Shown piece by piece: positions 18,189-25,310 of a DNA stretch of 64,000 nucleotides (position 1 is its first letter; each line of letters begins with the position of its first letter). The translations under genes were made by a program, and so were the position numbers. Location of the stretch: assembly GCA_035299425.1 (NCBI GenBank), contig DATGWP010000160.1, forward strand, positions 11,129 through 75,128, written 5' to 3'. The notes under the pieces are model-generated. The model ran no database searches. It worked only from the letters and a program-made list of their open reading frames with translations, and was not told the origin of the DNA. The DNA is from Bog-950 sp035299425. GTDB lineage: Bacteria > Bacteroidota > Bacteroidia > Chitinophagales > LD1.

Positions 18189-18605
18189 CTACACTCTTCT
18201 CTTTTTAGGAGGACGACAACCGTTGTGAGGTATTGGTGTCATATCGTTTATAACAGTAACCTCGATACCACTTGTGAAGATGGTACGGATAGCAGACTCA
18301 CGGCCACCACCTGGTCCTTTTACAAATACTTCAACCTTGCGCAAACCTGCTTCGTGAGCAACTTTAGCTGCTTCTCCCGATGCTAACTGTGCAGCATATG
18401 GAGTGTTCTTTTTTGAACCACGGAAACCTACCTTACCGGCGCTGCTCCAGCTAATTGTTTGTCCCTGCATGTTAGTGAAGGTGATAATGATGTTGTTGAA
18501 AGTAGCGTTCAGGAAAGCTTTTCCTTCTGCATCTACCTTTACAATTCTTTTCTTAGCCTTTGCTTTTGCTACCGCCGAAGCTGATTGCTGTTGTTGTTTT
18601 GCCAT
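18189..18605 (-). CDS. rpsK: Ribosomal protein S11
   Basis: 138 residues. The conserved parts are GKAFLNATFNNIIITFTNMQG, SSAGKVGFRGSKKNTPYAAQ, VEVFVKGPGGGRESAIR and the C-terminal DMTPIPHNGCRPPKKRRV. The N-terminal ~20 residues are a short Gln/Ala/Lys-rich extension. S11 lines the platform of the small subunit. Third gene from the rpoA end of the operon. Confidence 0.98.
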   Translation of the reverse strand: MAKQQQQSASAVAKAKAKKRIVKVDAEGKAFLNATFNNIIITFTNMQGQTISWSSAGKVGFRGSKKNTPYAAQLASGEAAKVAHEAGLRKVEVFVKGPGGGRESAIRTIFTSGIEVTVINDMTPIPHNGCRPPKKRRV

Positions 18606-18646
18606 TGTGACTTTATGTATTTGTCTTTATACTATTTACTTAACTA

Positions 18647-19024
18647 CTATTTAGTTACCATTTTCTTATTGGCAACGGTCTTTCTCTTACCCTTACGCGT
18701 TCTTGCGTTAGTCTTTGTACGTTGACCACGAAGAGGTAAGCCCTTACGGTGGCGGATACCACGGTAACAACCAATATCCTGCAGACGTTTAATATTCTGC
18801 TGAACTTCTCCTCTCAATTCACCTTCCACTTTCAGGTTATCAGCCATAAAGCGCAAAATACCGTTAACATCCACATCGGTCCAGTCTTTCACCTTTACGT
18901 TAGGATCTATATTGGCTGATGCAAGGATTTTGCCGGCTGTTGTTCTGCCAATGCCATAAATGTAAGTAAGCGCTATTAAGCCTCTTTTGTTTTTGGGAAG
19001 GTCCACACCTGAAATACGTGCCAT
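18647..19024 (-). CDS. rpsM: Ribosomal protein S13
   Basis: 125 residues. MARISGVDLPKNKRGLIALTYIYGIG is the S13 N-terminus with the HhH-like element, and CYRGIRHRKGLPLRGQRTKTNARTRKG is the basic C-terminal part that contacts tRNA and the 16S head. Complete and in its standard place between rpmJ and rpsK. Confidence 0.98.
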   Translation of the reverse strand: MARISGVDLPKNKRGLIALTYIYGIGRTTAGKILASANIDPNVKVKDWTDVDVNGILRFMADNLKVEGELRGEVQQNIKRLQDIGCYRGIRHRKGLPLRGQRTKTNARTRKGKRKTVANKKMVTK

Positions 19025-19055
19025 TCTTTATTGATTGGTTTATTGATTTTTAGAA

Positions 19056-19172
19056 TTAACCCTGACGTTGTTTGAACTTAGGATTCTTTTTGTTGATGAT
19101 GTAAACCACCCCATTGCGTCTTACAATTTTGCAATCCACGCTTCTTTTCTTTACTGATGCTCTTACTTTCAT
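19056..19172 (-). CDS. rpmJ: Ribosomal protein L36, zinc-free form
   Basis: A 38-residue protein too short for most gene callers: MKVRASVKKRSVDCKIVRR, then VVYIINKKNPKFKQRQG. It keeps the basic L36 pattern but has only one Cys (residue 14), so it cannot form the C-C-C-H zinc ribbon. This is the zinc-independent form normal for Bacteroidota. It lies between infA and rpsM, as in most alpha operons, with 31- and 42-base gaps. Confidence 0.96.
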   Translation of the reverse strand: MKVRASVKKRSVDCKIVRRNGVVYIINKKNPKFKQRQG

Positions 19173-19214
19173 AACCGGGTTTTATTTGCTGTTTATATTC
19201 TTATCTTATACTAA

Positions 19215-19433
19215 CTACTTGTATCTGAATGTTATTCTTCCCTTGTTCAGGTCATAAGGGCTCATTTCTAACTGCACCTTATCACCAGGCAAAATCTTAA
19301 TATAGTTCATCCGCATTTTTCCCGAAATGTGAGCAATTAACTCGTGTCCGTTCTCTAACTTCACTCTGAACATAGCGTTGCTTAGCGCTTCTGTTATTGT
19401 TCCGTCTTGCTTGATTAGGTCTTGTTTTGCCAT
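19215..19433 (-). CDS. infA: Translation initiation factor IF-1
   Basis: 72 residues, a single OB-fold: MAKQDLIKQDGTITEALSNA, FRVKLENGHELIAHISGKMRMNYI and LPGDKVQLEMSPYDLNKGRI are all canonical. IF-1 occupies the A site of the 30S subunit during initiation. It is the first gene of the operon here; a strong promoter lies 45 bases upstream, so the unit is not joined to secY or the spc operon in this genome. Confidence 0.98.
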   Translation of the reverse strand: MAKQDLIKQDGTITEALSNAMFRVKLENGHELIAHISGKMRMNYIKILPGDKVQLEMSPYDLNKGRITFRYK

Positions 19434-19477
19434 TCAGTTTTTTGAAAAATACCCACTACCCCCTTAAAAAGGGAACG

Positions 19478-19508
19478 CAAAAGTAGAATTTCCTTACACG
19501 TTTCCAAA
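19478..19508 (-). promoter_or_regulatory. Promoter of the infA-rplQ operon
   Basis: On the minus strand TTTG (19508-19505), 19 bases, then TACTTTTG (19485-19478), an exact match to the Bacteroidota consensus. It is followed at once by CGTTCC, close to the CCGTCC seen after the promoters of rplL, rpsL and rpsU. The leader before infA is about 40 bases. Confidence 0.82.
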
Positions 19509-19717
19509 TATTTCTGTGGGAAAAAAGTATAAGTGTATATTGGATAGTATAGAGTGCCTATTTTATGGCAAAGATGGTTGTTTTTGCTTAAAAATGCCCC
19601 TTTTTTGATTAAATGCTTTTTACCTGCTAAGGTTGGTTTTGAATAGCTTACATATATATAGTATCCAAAGCGAACCAATTGTACGAAACAGCTGCTAAAC
19701 AGCTACCAAGGAATATG

Positions 19718-19835
19718 AGGGTGTCCCTAAAATGCAGATTTTGAAAAAGTGTCCCCTATTGATGTTTGTAACAATTTGATTTTTAGGTAATTATGGCTTA
19801 ATGGTGTCCCTGGGGTGAATTTTAAGGGTGCCAGC
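19718..19835. other. Cluster of TGTCCC boxes, possible relic of an IS21-type end
   Basis: Between infA and the cysteine operon lie three GTGTCCC boxes (19721, 19749 and 19804) in contexts such as AAAAAGTGTCCCCTATTG and GGTGTCCCTGGGG. Repeated TGTCCC-type boxes spaced over ~100 bases are characteristic of IS21-family termini. No transposase gene is present, so this would be a relic or solo end. The rest of 19509-19930 shows nothing else I can support. Confidence 0.3.
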
Positions 19836-19960
19836 TGTGAGGTTTTCCCAGTTTTAGATGTTTTTTATAATAAAGCCGGTGATCACCCTTTCAGTATTTA
19901 TAGACTTAGTATTTGTAATTGATTTTAATTGTACTTGTCAAAAAATTCTATTTTAGCCCC

Positions 19961-20014
19961 ATGCTAGTTCAAACTATCGCTTGTTGCTGTTGTTGCTCTC
20001 CCGCAGGGGAATGA
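19961..20014 (+). CDS. Cysteine-rich leader peptide ahead of cysE
   Basis: A 17-codon open frame, MLVQTIACCCCCSPAGE, with ATG at 19961 and TGA at 20012-20014. Five consecutive codons are Cys (TGT TGC TGT TGT TGC, 19982-19996). It starts just after a TATTTTAG box (19949-19956) with a TTG 17 bases upstream, so it sits at the very start of the transcript. An intrinsic terminator follows at 20061-20092 and cysE begins at 20115. A run of the codons for the pathway's own end product between promoter and terminator is the signature of ribosome-mediated attenuation: low Cys-tRNA should stall the ribosome here. The peptide itself probably has no other function. Confidence 0.8.
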   Translation: MLVQTIACCCCCSPAGE

Positions 20015-20092
20015 ATAGCGCTTTTGATGCTTTGAGCCATTATTGCACAAAAATATTCGTAACCCTTCGCTTAAAACCGAGGGGTTTTTTAT
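20002..20092 (+). promoter_or_regulatory. Attenuator of the cysE-cysK operon
   Basis: The terminator stem pairs 20061-20069 (AACCCTTCG) with 20078-20086 (CGAGGGGTT, one G-U pair) around an 8-base loop, followed by TTTT and an AT-rich tail. A competing pairing is possible between CGCAGGG (20002-20008, overlapping the end of the leader peptide) and CCCTTCG (20063-20069, the terminator's 5' arm), with one mismatch. If the ribosome stalls at the Cys codons, that pairing could stop the terminator from forming. The terminator is seen directly; the antiterminator is my proposal. Confidence 0.65.
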
Positions 20093-20114
20093 TTATTAAA
20101 ACCTAAACCTGTAT

Positions 20115-20930
20115 ATGAGAATTGAGCCTTCGCCCAAGATTGATTTTAGCAAACTGCCCAGCAGGGCGGTTATCTATAAATTTACCGATGAGATAATAGA
20201 CTTGCTGTTTCCTATCGAGTCTACGTTTACCTACCATTACGAGGTGGCCGATGAAAAAGAAGAGCGCCTGCACCGCACGCTCAATGAAATTTTGCAGCCT
20301 ATAAGCAGCCGTTACCAATTGGATGCTGCCAGCATAGTGCAGCGGTTTTTTGATAGCCTGCCGGCGGTGTATAATAAACTAATACAGGATGCAGAGTTTT
20401 TTTTAAAAAGCGACCCGGCCGCTGAGAGTATAGAAGAAGTAATTATTGCCTACCCGGGTTTTTATGCCATTACGGTTTACAGGCTGGCACACGAGCTTAG
20501 CAAGCTAAGGGTGCCTATAGTGCCGCGTGTTATTACCGAATATGCGCATAATAAAACGGGTATAGATATACACCCCGGCGCCAGTATTGGCAGCCCGTTT
20601 TTTATTGACCATGGCACGGGTGTGGTAGTGGGCGAAACCACTATAATAGGCAACCATGTAAGAATCTACCAGGGTGTAACACTGGGGGCACTTGCGGTGC
20701 GCAAAGAAAGTGAAGGGGTGAAGCGCCACCCTACTATAGAGGATGATGTAATTATATATGCTGGTAGCTGTATACTGGGCGGCGATACCAAAGTGGGCCG
20801 CAGCAGCGTAATAGGCGGCAATGTGTGGCTGGTGAATAGTGTACCCCCGCTTTCGGTGGTGTACCACCGCAGCGATGTGGTAATACGCGACAAATCGGAG
20901 ATGACTACAGTAGTAGATTTTGTTATTTAA
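20115..20930 (+). CDS. cysE: Serine O-acetyltransferase
   Basis: A 271-residue enzyme making O-acetylserine from serine and acetyl-CoA, the first step of cysteine synthesis. It has an N-terminal helical domain (about residues 1-130) and a C-terminal left-handed beta-helix of hexapeptide repeats (GIDIHPGASIGSPFFIDHG, VVVGETTIIGNHVRIYQGVTLG, RHPTIEDDVIIYAGSCILGG). The catalytic His/Asp pair is in the FFIDHGTGVVVGE segment. The end of the chain is not the classic Ile-terminated tail of CysE needed for strong CysK binding, though the last residue is Ile (VDFVI). It is transcribed through the Cys leader attenuator and followed by cysK after 77 bases. Confidence 0.96.
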   Translation: MRIEPSPKIDFSKLPSRAVIYKFTDEIIDLLFPIESTFTYHYEVADEKEERLHRTLNEILQPISSRYQLDAASIVQRFFDSLPAVYNKLIQDAEFFLKSDPAAESIEEVIIAYPGFYAITVYRLAHELSKLRVPIVPRVITEYAHNKTGIDIHPGASIGSPFFIDHGTGVVVGETTIIGNHVRIYQGVTLGALAVRKESEGVKRHPTIEDDVIIYAGSCILGGDTKVGRSSVIGGNVWLVNSVPPLSVVYHRSDVVIRDKSEMTTVVDFVI

Positions 20931-21007
20931 AGAAAATGTAAACTAATTTTAAACCGGCAGATGAGTTGTTTAATTACTTTTCGGCCACTAAACACAAACC
21001 ATATAAA

Positions 21008-21922
21008 ATGAAAGCGAACAGTATTTTAGAAACCATTGGTAACACCCCGCACCTGCGTATCAACAAATTATTTGGCAACCACGAAGTTTGGATAAAACTG
21101 GAGAGGCAGAATCCGGGTGGTAGTATTAAAGACCGCATTGCCTTATCAATGATAGAGGATGCTGAAAAGAAAGGCTTGCTAAAGCCCGGTAGTGTAATTA
21201 TAGAGCCTACATCGGGCAATACCGGTATAGGCCTGGCTATAGTGGCCGCTGTAAAGGGCTACCAACTTGTATTGGTAATGCCGGAGAGCATGAGTGTAGA
21301 AAGAAGAAGATTGATGAAGGCTTATGGTGCTACATTTGAGCTTACCCCCCGCGAAAAGGGAATGAAGGGTGCTATTGAAAAGGCAAAGGAACTGGCCGAT
21401 GCCACGCCTAACTCGTGGATACCATCGCAGTTTGATAACCCGGCTAATATAGATGTGCATGTGCGCACAACAGCCGAGGAGATTTTGAAAGACTTTCCCG
21501 AAGGGATAGATTACCTGATAACCGGCGTAGGTACCGGAGGCCACATTACAGGCCTGGCCAAAGTACTAAAGGCAAAGTTTCCTCAGCTTAAAGTGTTTGC
21601 GGTAGAGCCTGCTGCATCGCCGGTAATAAGCGGTGGACAACCTGCACCGCACCCTATACAGGGTATAGGTGCTGGGTTTATACCCGGCAACCTGGATACC
21701 AGCCTGCTAGATGGTGTAATACAAATTACTAAAGAAGAGGCATTTGACTATGCACAGCGCGCTGCTAAGGAAGAGGCGCTGTTTGGTGGTGTATCATCGG
21801 GTGCTACATTGGCGGCCATTGCCAAAAAGCTTACGGAGGTACCTGCAGGAAAAAGAGTATTGGGCTTTAATTACGACACTGGCGAGCGTTATCTTTCTAT
21901 AGAAGGCTTGTTTGAACTATAA
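21008..21922 (+). CDS. cysK: Cysteine synthase (O-acetylserine sulfhydrylase)
   Basis: A 304-residue PLP enzyme converting O-acetylserine and sulfide to cysteine. The PLP lysine is in NPGGSIKDR (about residue 42). The phosphate and substrate loops are TSGNTGIGLA and GVGTGGHITG, and SGGQPAPHPIQGIGAGF is the usual CysK active-site stretch. The ATG at 21008 begins with the family N-terminus ILETIGNTPH; a further upstream start would add 14 unrelated residues. With cysE it completes the two-step serine-to-cysteine path under one attenuator. Confidence 0.95.
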   Translation: MKANSILETIGNTPHLRINKLFGNHEVWIKLERQNPGGSIKDRIALSMIEDAEKKGLLKPGSVIIEPTSGNTGIGLAIVAAVKGYQLVLVMPESMSVERRRLMKAYGATFELTPREKGMKGAIEKAKELADATPNSWIPSQFDNPANIDVHVRTTAEEILKDFPEGIDYLITGVGTGGHITGLAKVLKAKFPQLKVFAVEPAASPVISGGQPAPHPIQGIGAGFIPGNLDTSLLDGVIQITKEEAFDYAQRAAKEEALFGGVSSGATLAAIAKKLTEVPAGKRVLGFNYDTGERYLSIEGLFEL

Positions 21923-21962
21923 GCAGAGAATAGTTAATAGTAAACAGGCAATAGATAAACAC

Positions 21963-21996
21963 AAACGCCATCCAATTAGGGTGGCGTTTATGTTTT
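21963..21996 (+). terminator. Terminator of the cysE-cysK operon
   Basis: AAACGCCATCC (21963-21973) pairs with GGGTGGCGTTT (21979-21989) with one G-U pair, followed by ATGTTTT. The T-tract is short but the stem is strong. Confidence 0.65.
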
Positions 21997-22030
21997 AGGA
22001 GATGCCGGCATTGTATTTCTGGTTCTTCAG

Positions 22031-22051
22031 GAGACGCCAGCATGGCGTCTC
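22031..22051. repeat. Short palindromic extragenic repeat
   Basis: GAGACGCCA and TGGCGTCTC form a perfect 9-base inverted repeat with a 3-base spacer. A worn copy (GAGATGCCGGCATTG) precedes it at about 22000. Palindromes of this GAGACGC type are dispersed in many genomes. It sits upstream of the potassium-channel gene and argues against extending that gene's start. Confidence 0.6.
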
Positions 22052-22118
22052 TACGTTATGGCAAATAGAGGTTATGTCCTCTCTTGCTTTTTTTTACTTT
22101 CGGAGTACCAATCCATCC

Positions 22119-23117
22119 ATGAGAGTTTTTTTACCTGTACGCCACTTTTTGAAAATATACATCTCGCTGGCGTTTTTCTTTATAATACTTGTAATAGGCA
22201 CGGCGGGGTTCATGCTTATAGAGAACTACACGTTTGTAGAGGCTTTTTATATGACGGTAATAACCCTCTCTACCGTGGGCTTCACCGAGGTGCATGCCAT
22301 GGATAATGCAGGCCGGATATTTACCAGCATATTGATACTGGCCAACATTGGTACGTTTACTTATTTCCTTACCCAACTTTCTAACTATTTTTTAGATGGC
22401 GAGTTTACCCGAACTTATAAAATGTATAAGATGAAAGAAGCAATAGATAACCTGGAGGGCCACGTAATAATCTGCGGCTTTGGCCGCAATGGCGCTGAAG
22501 CTGCGCGCATATTGAGCAGCAATGGTAAAAAGTTTGTAGTGATAGAGAAGGTAGAATCGAGGAAAGATGATTTACCGTTCAGCGTGCCTTACATAATAGA
22601 AGATGATGCTACCCGTGACGAAACCCTGCTGCATGCGGGCATTATGCACGCCAGTGCGCTGATAACCACCCTGCCGGACGATGCCGATAACTTATATGTG
22701 GTGCTTACTGCGCGCGAGTTGAACCCGCACATAAAAATCATTAGCAGGGCATCGAACAACTCGGCTGTAAGGAAATTGAAAACGGCCGGTGCCAATAACG
22801 TGATAATGCCCGATAAAATTGGCGGGGCACATATGGCTACGCTAATTATAAGTCCGGATGTAAAGGAGTTTGTAGATATGATGAGTACCCAATACAGCGA
22901 TAACTTTACTATAACTGAAATAGAAGCGCAATGCGATATATCGCTACAGGAGCTGGATGCCTGGAAACGGACCGGTGCCACGGTGCTGGGGTTAAAAGCA
23001 GAAGGAACAGAGTATACACTTAACCCTACGCCTCAAATGGTAATAAAGCCAGGCATGCGCTTAATTGTAATGGGCAGCAAGGGCCAGATAGAAAAGGTAA
23101 AGGCATTGCTTATATAA
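22119..23117 (+). CDS. Two-helix potassium channel with RCK (TrkA-N/TrkA-C) domains
   Basis: 332 residues. TM1 (about 12-32, YISLAFFFIILVIGTAGFML), a pore helix and the filter TLSTVGFTEV (TVGF in place of TVGY), and TM2 (SILILANIGTFTYFLTQL) form the minimal channel. A cytosolic RCK domain follows with the Rossmann motif IICGFGRNGAEAARIL (about residue 115), then a TrkA-C domain (GATVLGLKAEG, MVIKPGMRLIVMG). Such channels (MthK/GsuK-like) gate K+ flow by ligand binding to the RCK ring. The ATG at 22119 is chosen because the upstream frame runs through a palindromic repeat. Confidence 0.92.
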   Translation: MRVFLPVRHFLKIYISLAFFFIILVIGTAGFMLIENYTFVEAFYMTVITLSTVGFTEVHAMDNAGRIFTSILILANIGTFTYFLTQLSNYFLDGEFTRTYKMYKMKEAIDNLEGHVIICGFGRNGAEAARILSSNGKKFVVIEKVESRKDDLPFSVPYIIEDDATRDETLLHAGIMHASALITTLPDDADNLYVVLTARELNPHIKIISRASNNSAVRKLKTAGANNVIMPDKIGGAHMATLIISPDVKEFVDMMSTQYSDNFTITEIEAQCDISLQELDAWKRTGATVLGLKAEGTEYTLNPTPQMVIKPGMRLIVMGSKGQIEKVKALLI

Positions 23118-23160
23118 CCCGAACTTTCAACTTGTTTCGGGATGAGTTATACATAAAACA

Positions 23161-23194
23161 AAAAAAGCGCTCCCATTGCTGAGAGCGCTTTTTT
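23161..23194. terminator. Bidirectional terminator between the K+ channel gene and rplL
   Basis: AAAAAAGCGCTC (23161-23172) pairs with GAGCGCTTTTTT (23183-23194), with T-runs in both directions. It can end both convergent genes. Confidence 0.9.
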
Positions 23195-23215
23195 ATTTTG
23201 CCAAGGTGGAGCGAA

Positions 23216-23590
23216 TTACTTCACTTCAACTTCTGCACCTGCTTCTTCTAATTTCTTCTTCAGATCTTCTGCAGTTGCTTTGTCTACTTTTTCTTTAACT
23301 GGTTTTGGTGCACCGTCAACTAAGTCTTTAGCTTCTTTCAAGCCAAGGCCTGTAAGATCTTTAACGATCTTAACTACGTTCAATTTCTGAGCGCCTGCGC
23401 TTTTCAGAATTACATCGAACTCAGTTTTTTCAGCAGCAGCAGCAGCGCCACCACCACCACCTGCAGCTACAGCTACAGCAGCAGCAGCCGGTTCGATACC
23501 GTAGTCTGCCTTAAGAATAGTTGCTAATTCCTGAACGTCTTTTACTGAAAGGTTTACTAACGTTTCAGCTAATGCTTTTAAATCTGCCAT
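23216..23590 (-). CDS. rplL: Ribosomal protein L7/L12
   Basis: 124 residues: N-terminal dimer domain (MADLKALAETLVNLSVKDVQELATILKAD), an Ala/Gly-rich hinge (AAAAVAVAAGGGGGAAAAA) and the globular C-terminal domain (EFDVILKSAGAQKLNVVKIVKDLTGLGLKEAKDLVDGAPK) that recruits translation factors. It normally sits directly after rplJ. Here rplJ is 2.5 kb away with two unrelated genes between, rpoB does not follow, and rplL has its own promoter and 5' hairpin. Confidence 0.98.
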   Translation of the reverse strand: MADLKALAETLVNLSVKDVQELATILKADYGIEPAAAAVAVAAGGGGGAAAAAEKTEFDVILKSAGAQKLNVVKIVKDLTGLGLKEAKDLVDGAPKPVKEKVDKATAEDLKKKLEEAGAEVEVK

Positions 23591-23690
23591 TGTTATGAGT
23601 TTTAATTTGTTTGTTATACCATGTTTGTCTTCTAAGTACCCCGGCTACCCAAATGCTGTAACACACATCGGTAAACAGGGCTTTTGAAAA

Positions 23691-23731
23691 CGTCCGTTGA
23701 AAAAAAGTTGGAAGCCCCTTTAAAACGGACG
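23691..23731 (-). promoter_or_regulatory. Hairpin at the 5' end of the rplL transcript
   Basis: CGTCCGTT at the predicted start of the minus-strand transcript pairs perfectly with AACGGACG (plus-strand positions 23724-23731 and 23691-23698) around a 25-base loop. About 100 bases of leader remain before the rplL start. It may stabilise the mRNA or bind a regulator such as L10; this is inference. Confidence 0.55.
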
Positions 23732-23732
23732 G

Positions 23733-23763
23733 CAAATATATAATTCGTTAGGTTTTATGCAAA
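23733..23763 (-). promoter_or_regulatory. Promoter of rplL
   Basis: Minus-strand TTTG (23763-23760), 19 bases, then TATATTTG (23740-23733), followed directly by CCGTCC. Perfect Bacteroidota consensus; it explains expression of rplL away from rplJ. Confidence 0.85.
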
Positions 23764-23850
23764 CATTTTAAGGGGAAATTTCTTTGATTTGCCCATGTAA
23801 GTTCATTGGAGGTTTAATAGATTGAGCCAATGGAACAAAAATAGCCGTTT

Positions 23851-24981
23851 ATGAAGAAGAAAATAACCGTTTTAGGGGCAGGTATGGTGGGCCGTACATT
23901 GGCCGCAGACCTAGCCAAGGCCTACGATGTTACCTCAGTAGATAAAAGCAAACAAAACCTAACGCTGGTACAAAAGGCGGCCAAGGTTAAAACCATATAT
24001 GCCGACCTGAGCGATGCAGAAGAGATTAAGCGGGTGGTGGCTACCGCCGACCTGGTATTGGGCGCGGTGCCCGGCTTTATGGGCTTTAACATGCTAAAAG
24101 CCGTGCTGGATGCCAAAAAGAATATTGTTGACATATCCTTCTTCCCCGAGGACCCATTCAGGCTGGATTTACTGGCCAGGCAGGCTAAAGTAACCGCTAT
24201 AGTTGACTGTGGCGTGGCGCCGGGTATGGATAACATCATACTTGGCTACCACCACAAGCGGATGAAGGTTATCCGGTTTGTGTGCATGGTGGGCGGCTTG
24301 CCTGTGGAGCGCCGTATGCCGTGGCAGTATAAAGCGCCCTTCTCTCCTATTGATGTAATTGAGGAGTATACCCGACCTGCACGATTGGTAGAAAAAGGCG
24401 AGATAGTTACCAAGCCGGCCTTATCTGAAACTGAGTTTGTGGATTTTGAAGGGCTGGGCACGCTGGAAGCATTCAACACTGATGGACTGAGAACCCTCCT
24501 GAACCTGGAGATACCCGATATGGCCGAAAAGACATTGCGCTACCCCGGCCATGTAGATTTGATGAAGACCTTACGCGATGCTGGCTTTTTCAGCAATGAT
24601 GAAATTGAAGTTAATGGCGCCAAGGTAAAACCGGTGGACCTGGCCGGCAAAATACTTTTCCCCCAGTGGAAGTATGAAGAGGGTGAGGAAGACTTTACGG
24701 TGATGCGTGTGATAGTAGAGGGCGAAGAGAAGGGAAAGCAGAAGCGCTATACATACGATTTGTTTGACCGGTATAACCATGCTACCAAAACAAGCAGCAT
24801 GGCTCGCACTACGGGCTACACAGCCACAGCAGCCGCTAACCTGGTGCTAAACGGGCAATACAAAAAACGCGGCATTACCTCGCCCGAAATGCTGGGTGAG
24901 GATAGCAACTGCTTTAGTTTTATATTAGGCTATTTGAAAAGCCGCGGGGTGAATTATAAGGTGAAGGAGGAGATGCTGTAA
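23851..24981 (+). CDS. Saccharopine dehydrogenase-family protein (lysine 6-dehydrogenase-like)
   Basis: 376 residues. The N-terminal Rossmann fold opens with KKKITVLGAGMVGRTLAADL and has the NAD-binding acidic residue after the second strand (VTSVDKSKQ). The family catalytic region is CGVAPGMDNIILGY. The single compact domain order and length fit the lysine 6-dehydrogenase/saccharopine reductase branch, which oxidises the epsilon-amine of lysine or handles saccharopine. No lysine-pathway gene is nearby, so the substrate is uncertain. It lies inserted between rplL and the rplJ operon in opposite orientation. Confidence 0.85.
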   Translation: MKKKITVLGAGMVGRTLAADLAKAYDVTSVDKSKQNLTLVQKAAKVKTIYADLSDAEEIKRVVATADLVLGAVPGFMGFNMLKAVLDAKKNIVDISFFPEDPFRLDLLARQAKVTAIVDCGVAPGMDNIILGYHHKRMKVIRFVCMVGGLPVERRMPWQYKAPFSPIDVIEEYTRPARLVEKGEIVTKPALSETEFVDFEGLGTLEAFNTDGLRTLLNLEIPDMAEKTLRYPGHVDLMKTLRDAGFFSNDEIEVNGAKVKPVDLAGKILFPQWKYEEGEEDFTVMRVIVEGEEKGKQKRYTYDLFDRYNHATKTSSMARTTGYTATAAANLVLNGQYKKRGITSPEMLGEDSNCFSFILGYLKSRGVNYKVKEEML

Positions 24982-25038
24982 GACGGTGTGTGTGTGATTG
25001 CAATACCGCTTAACCCATGGTTTCGTTCACCAATTTTA

Positions 25039-25262
25039 GCTTTTACTTTCTTTGGCTTGAACCAAAGAAAGTAACAAAGAAAATTCAAGGCTGTGTGACT
25101 TTTGGCTAAAAATCATACCGTAAACCTAAACTGCATGAACTTGTGGCACGTTGCAACCTTTAGCGAACAAAAAAGCATGGCGCCGCGCCACTTCGAACAG
25201 CATGCAGTTTTTAACGGTTTACTACATGATTTTTTTGACGCCAAAATTCACAAGGCCTTTCC
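25039..25262. repeat. Dispersed structured repeat, copy 1
   Basis: A 224-base non-coding element that recurs at 33938-34158. It starts with a perfect hairpin (ACTTTCTTTGG/CCAAAGAAAGT around CTTGAA). A large imperfect palindrome follows, in which GGCTAAAAATCAT, GTAAACC and AAACTGCATG on the left pair with ATGATTTTT, GGTTTAC and CATGCAGTTT on the right. It lies between the 3' ends of two convergent genes. A 62-codon frame from a TTG inside it is most likely a by-product of the repeat. The layout suggests a MITE-like or REP-like mobile hairpin; no transposase is in the window. Confidence 0.85.
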
Positions 25263-25310
25263 TACGATACAATTTATATTTCTCCTGTAACAGAAACGCT
25301 GTAAAAGCCA

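Noticed and set aside
19415..19678. An 87-codon minus-strand frame upstream of infA
   Set aside because: It overlaps the infA start in another frame and runs through the infA promoter; no family pattern is visible.
25102..25290. A 62-codon open frame inside the first structured repeat
   Set aside because: It starts at a TTG within the left arm of the palindrome, has no promoter of its own, and its differences from the second copy follow stem pairing. I treat it as part of the repeat.
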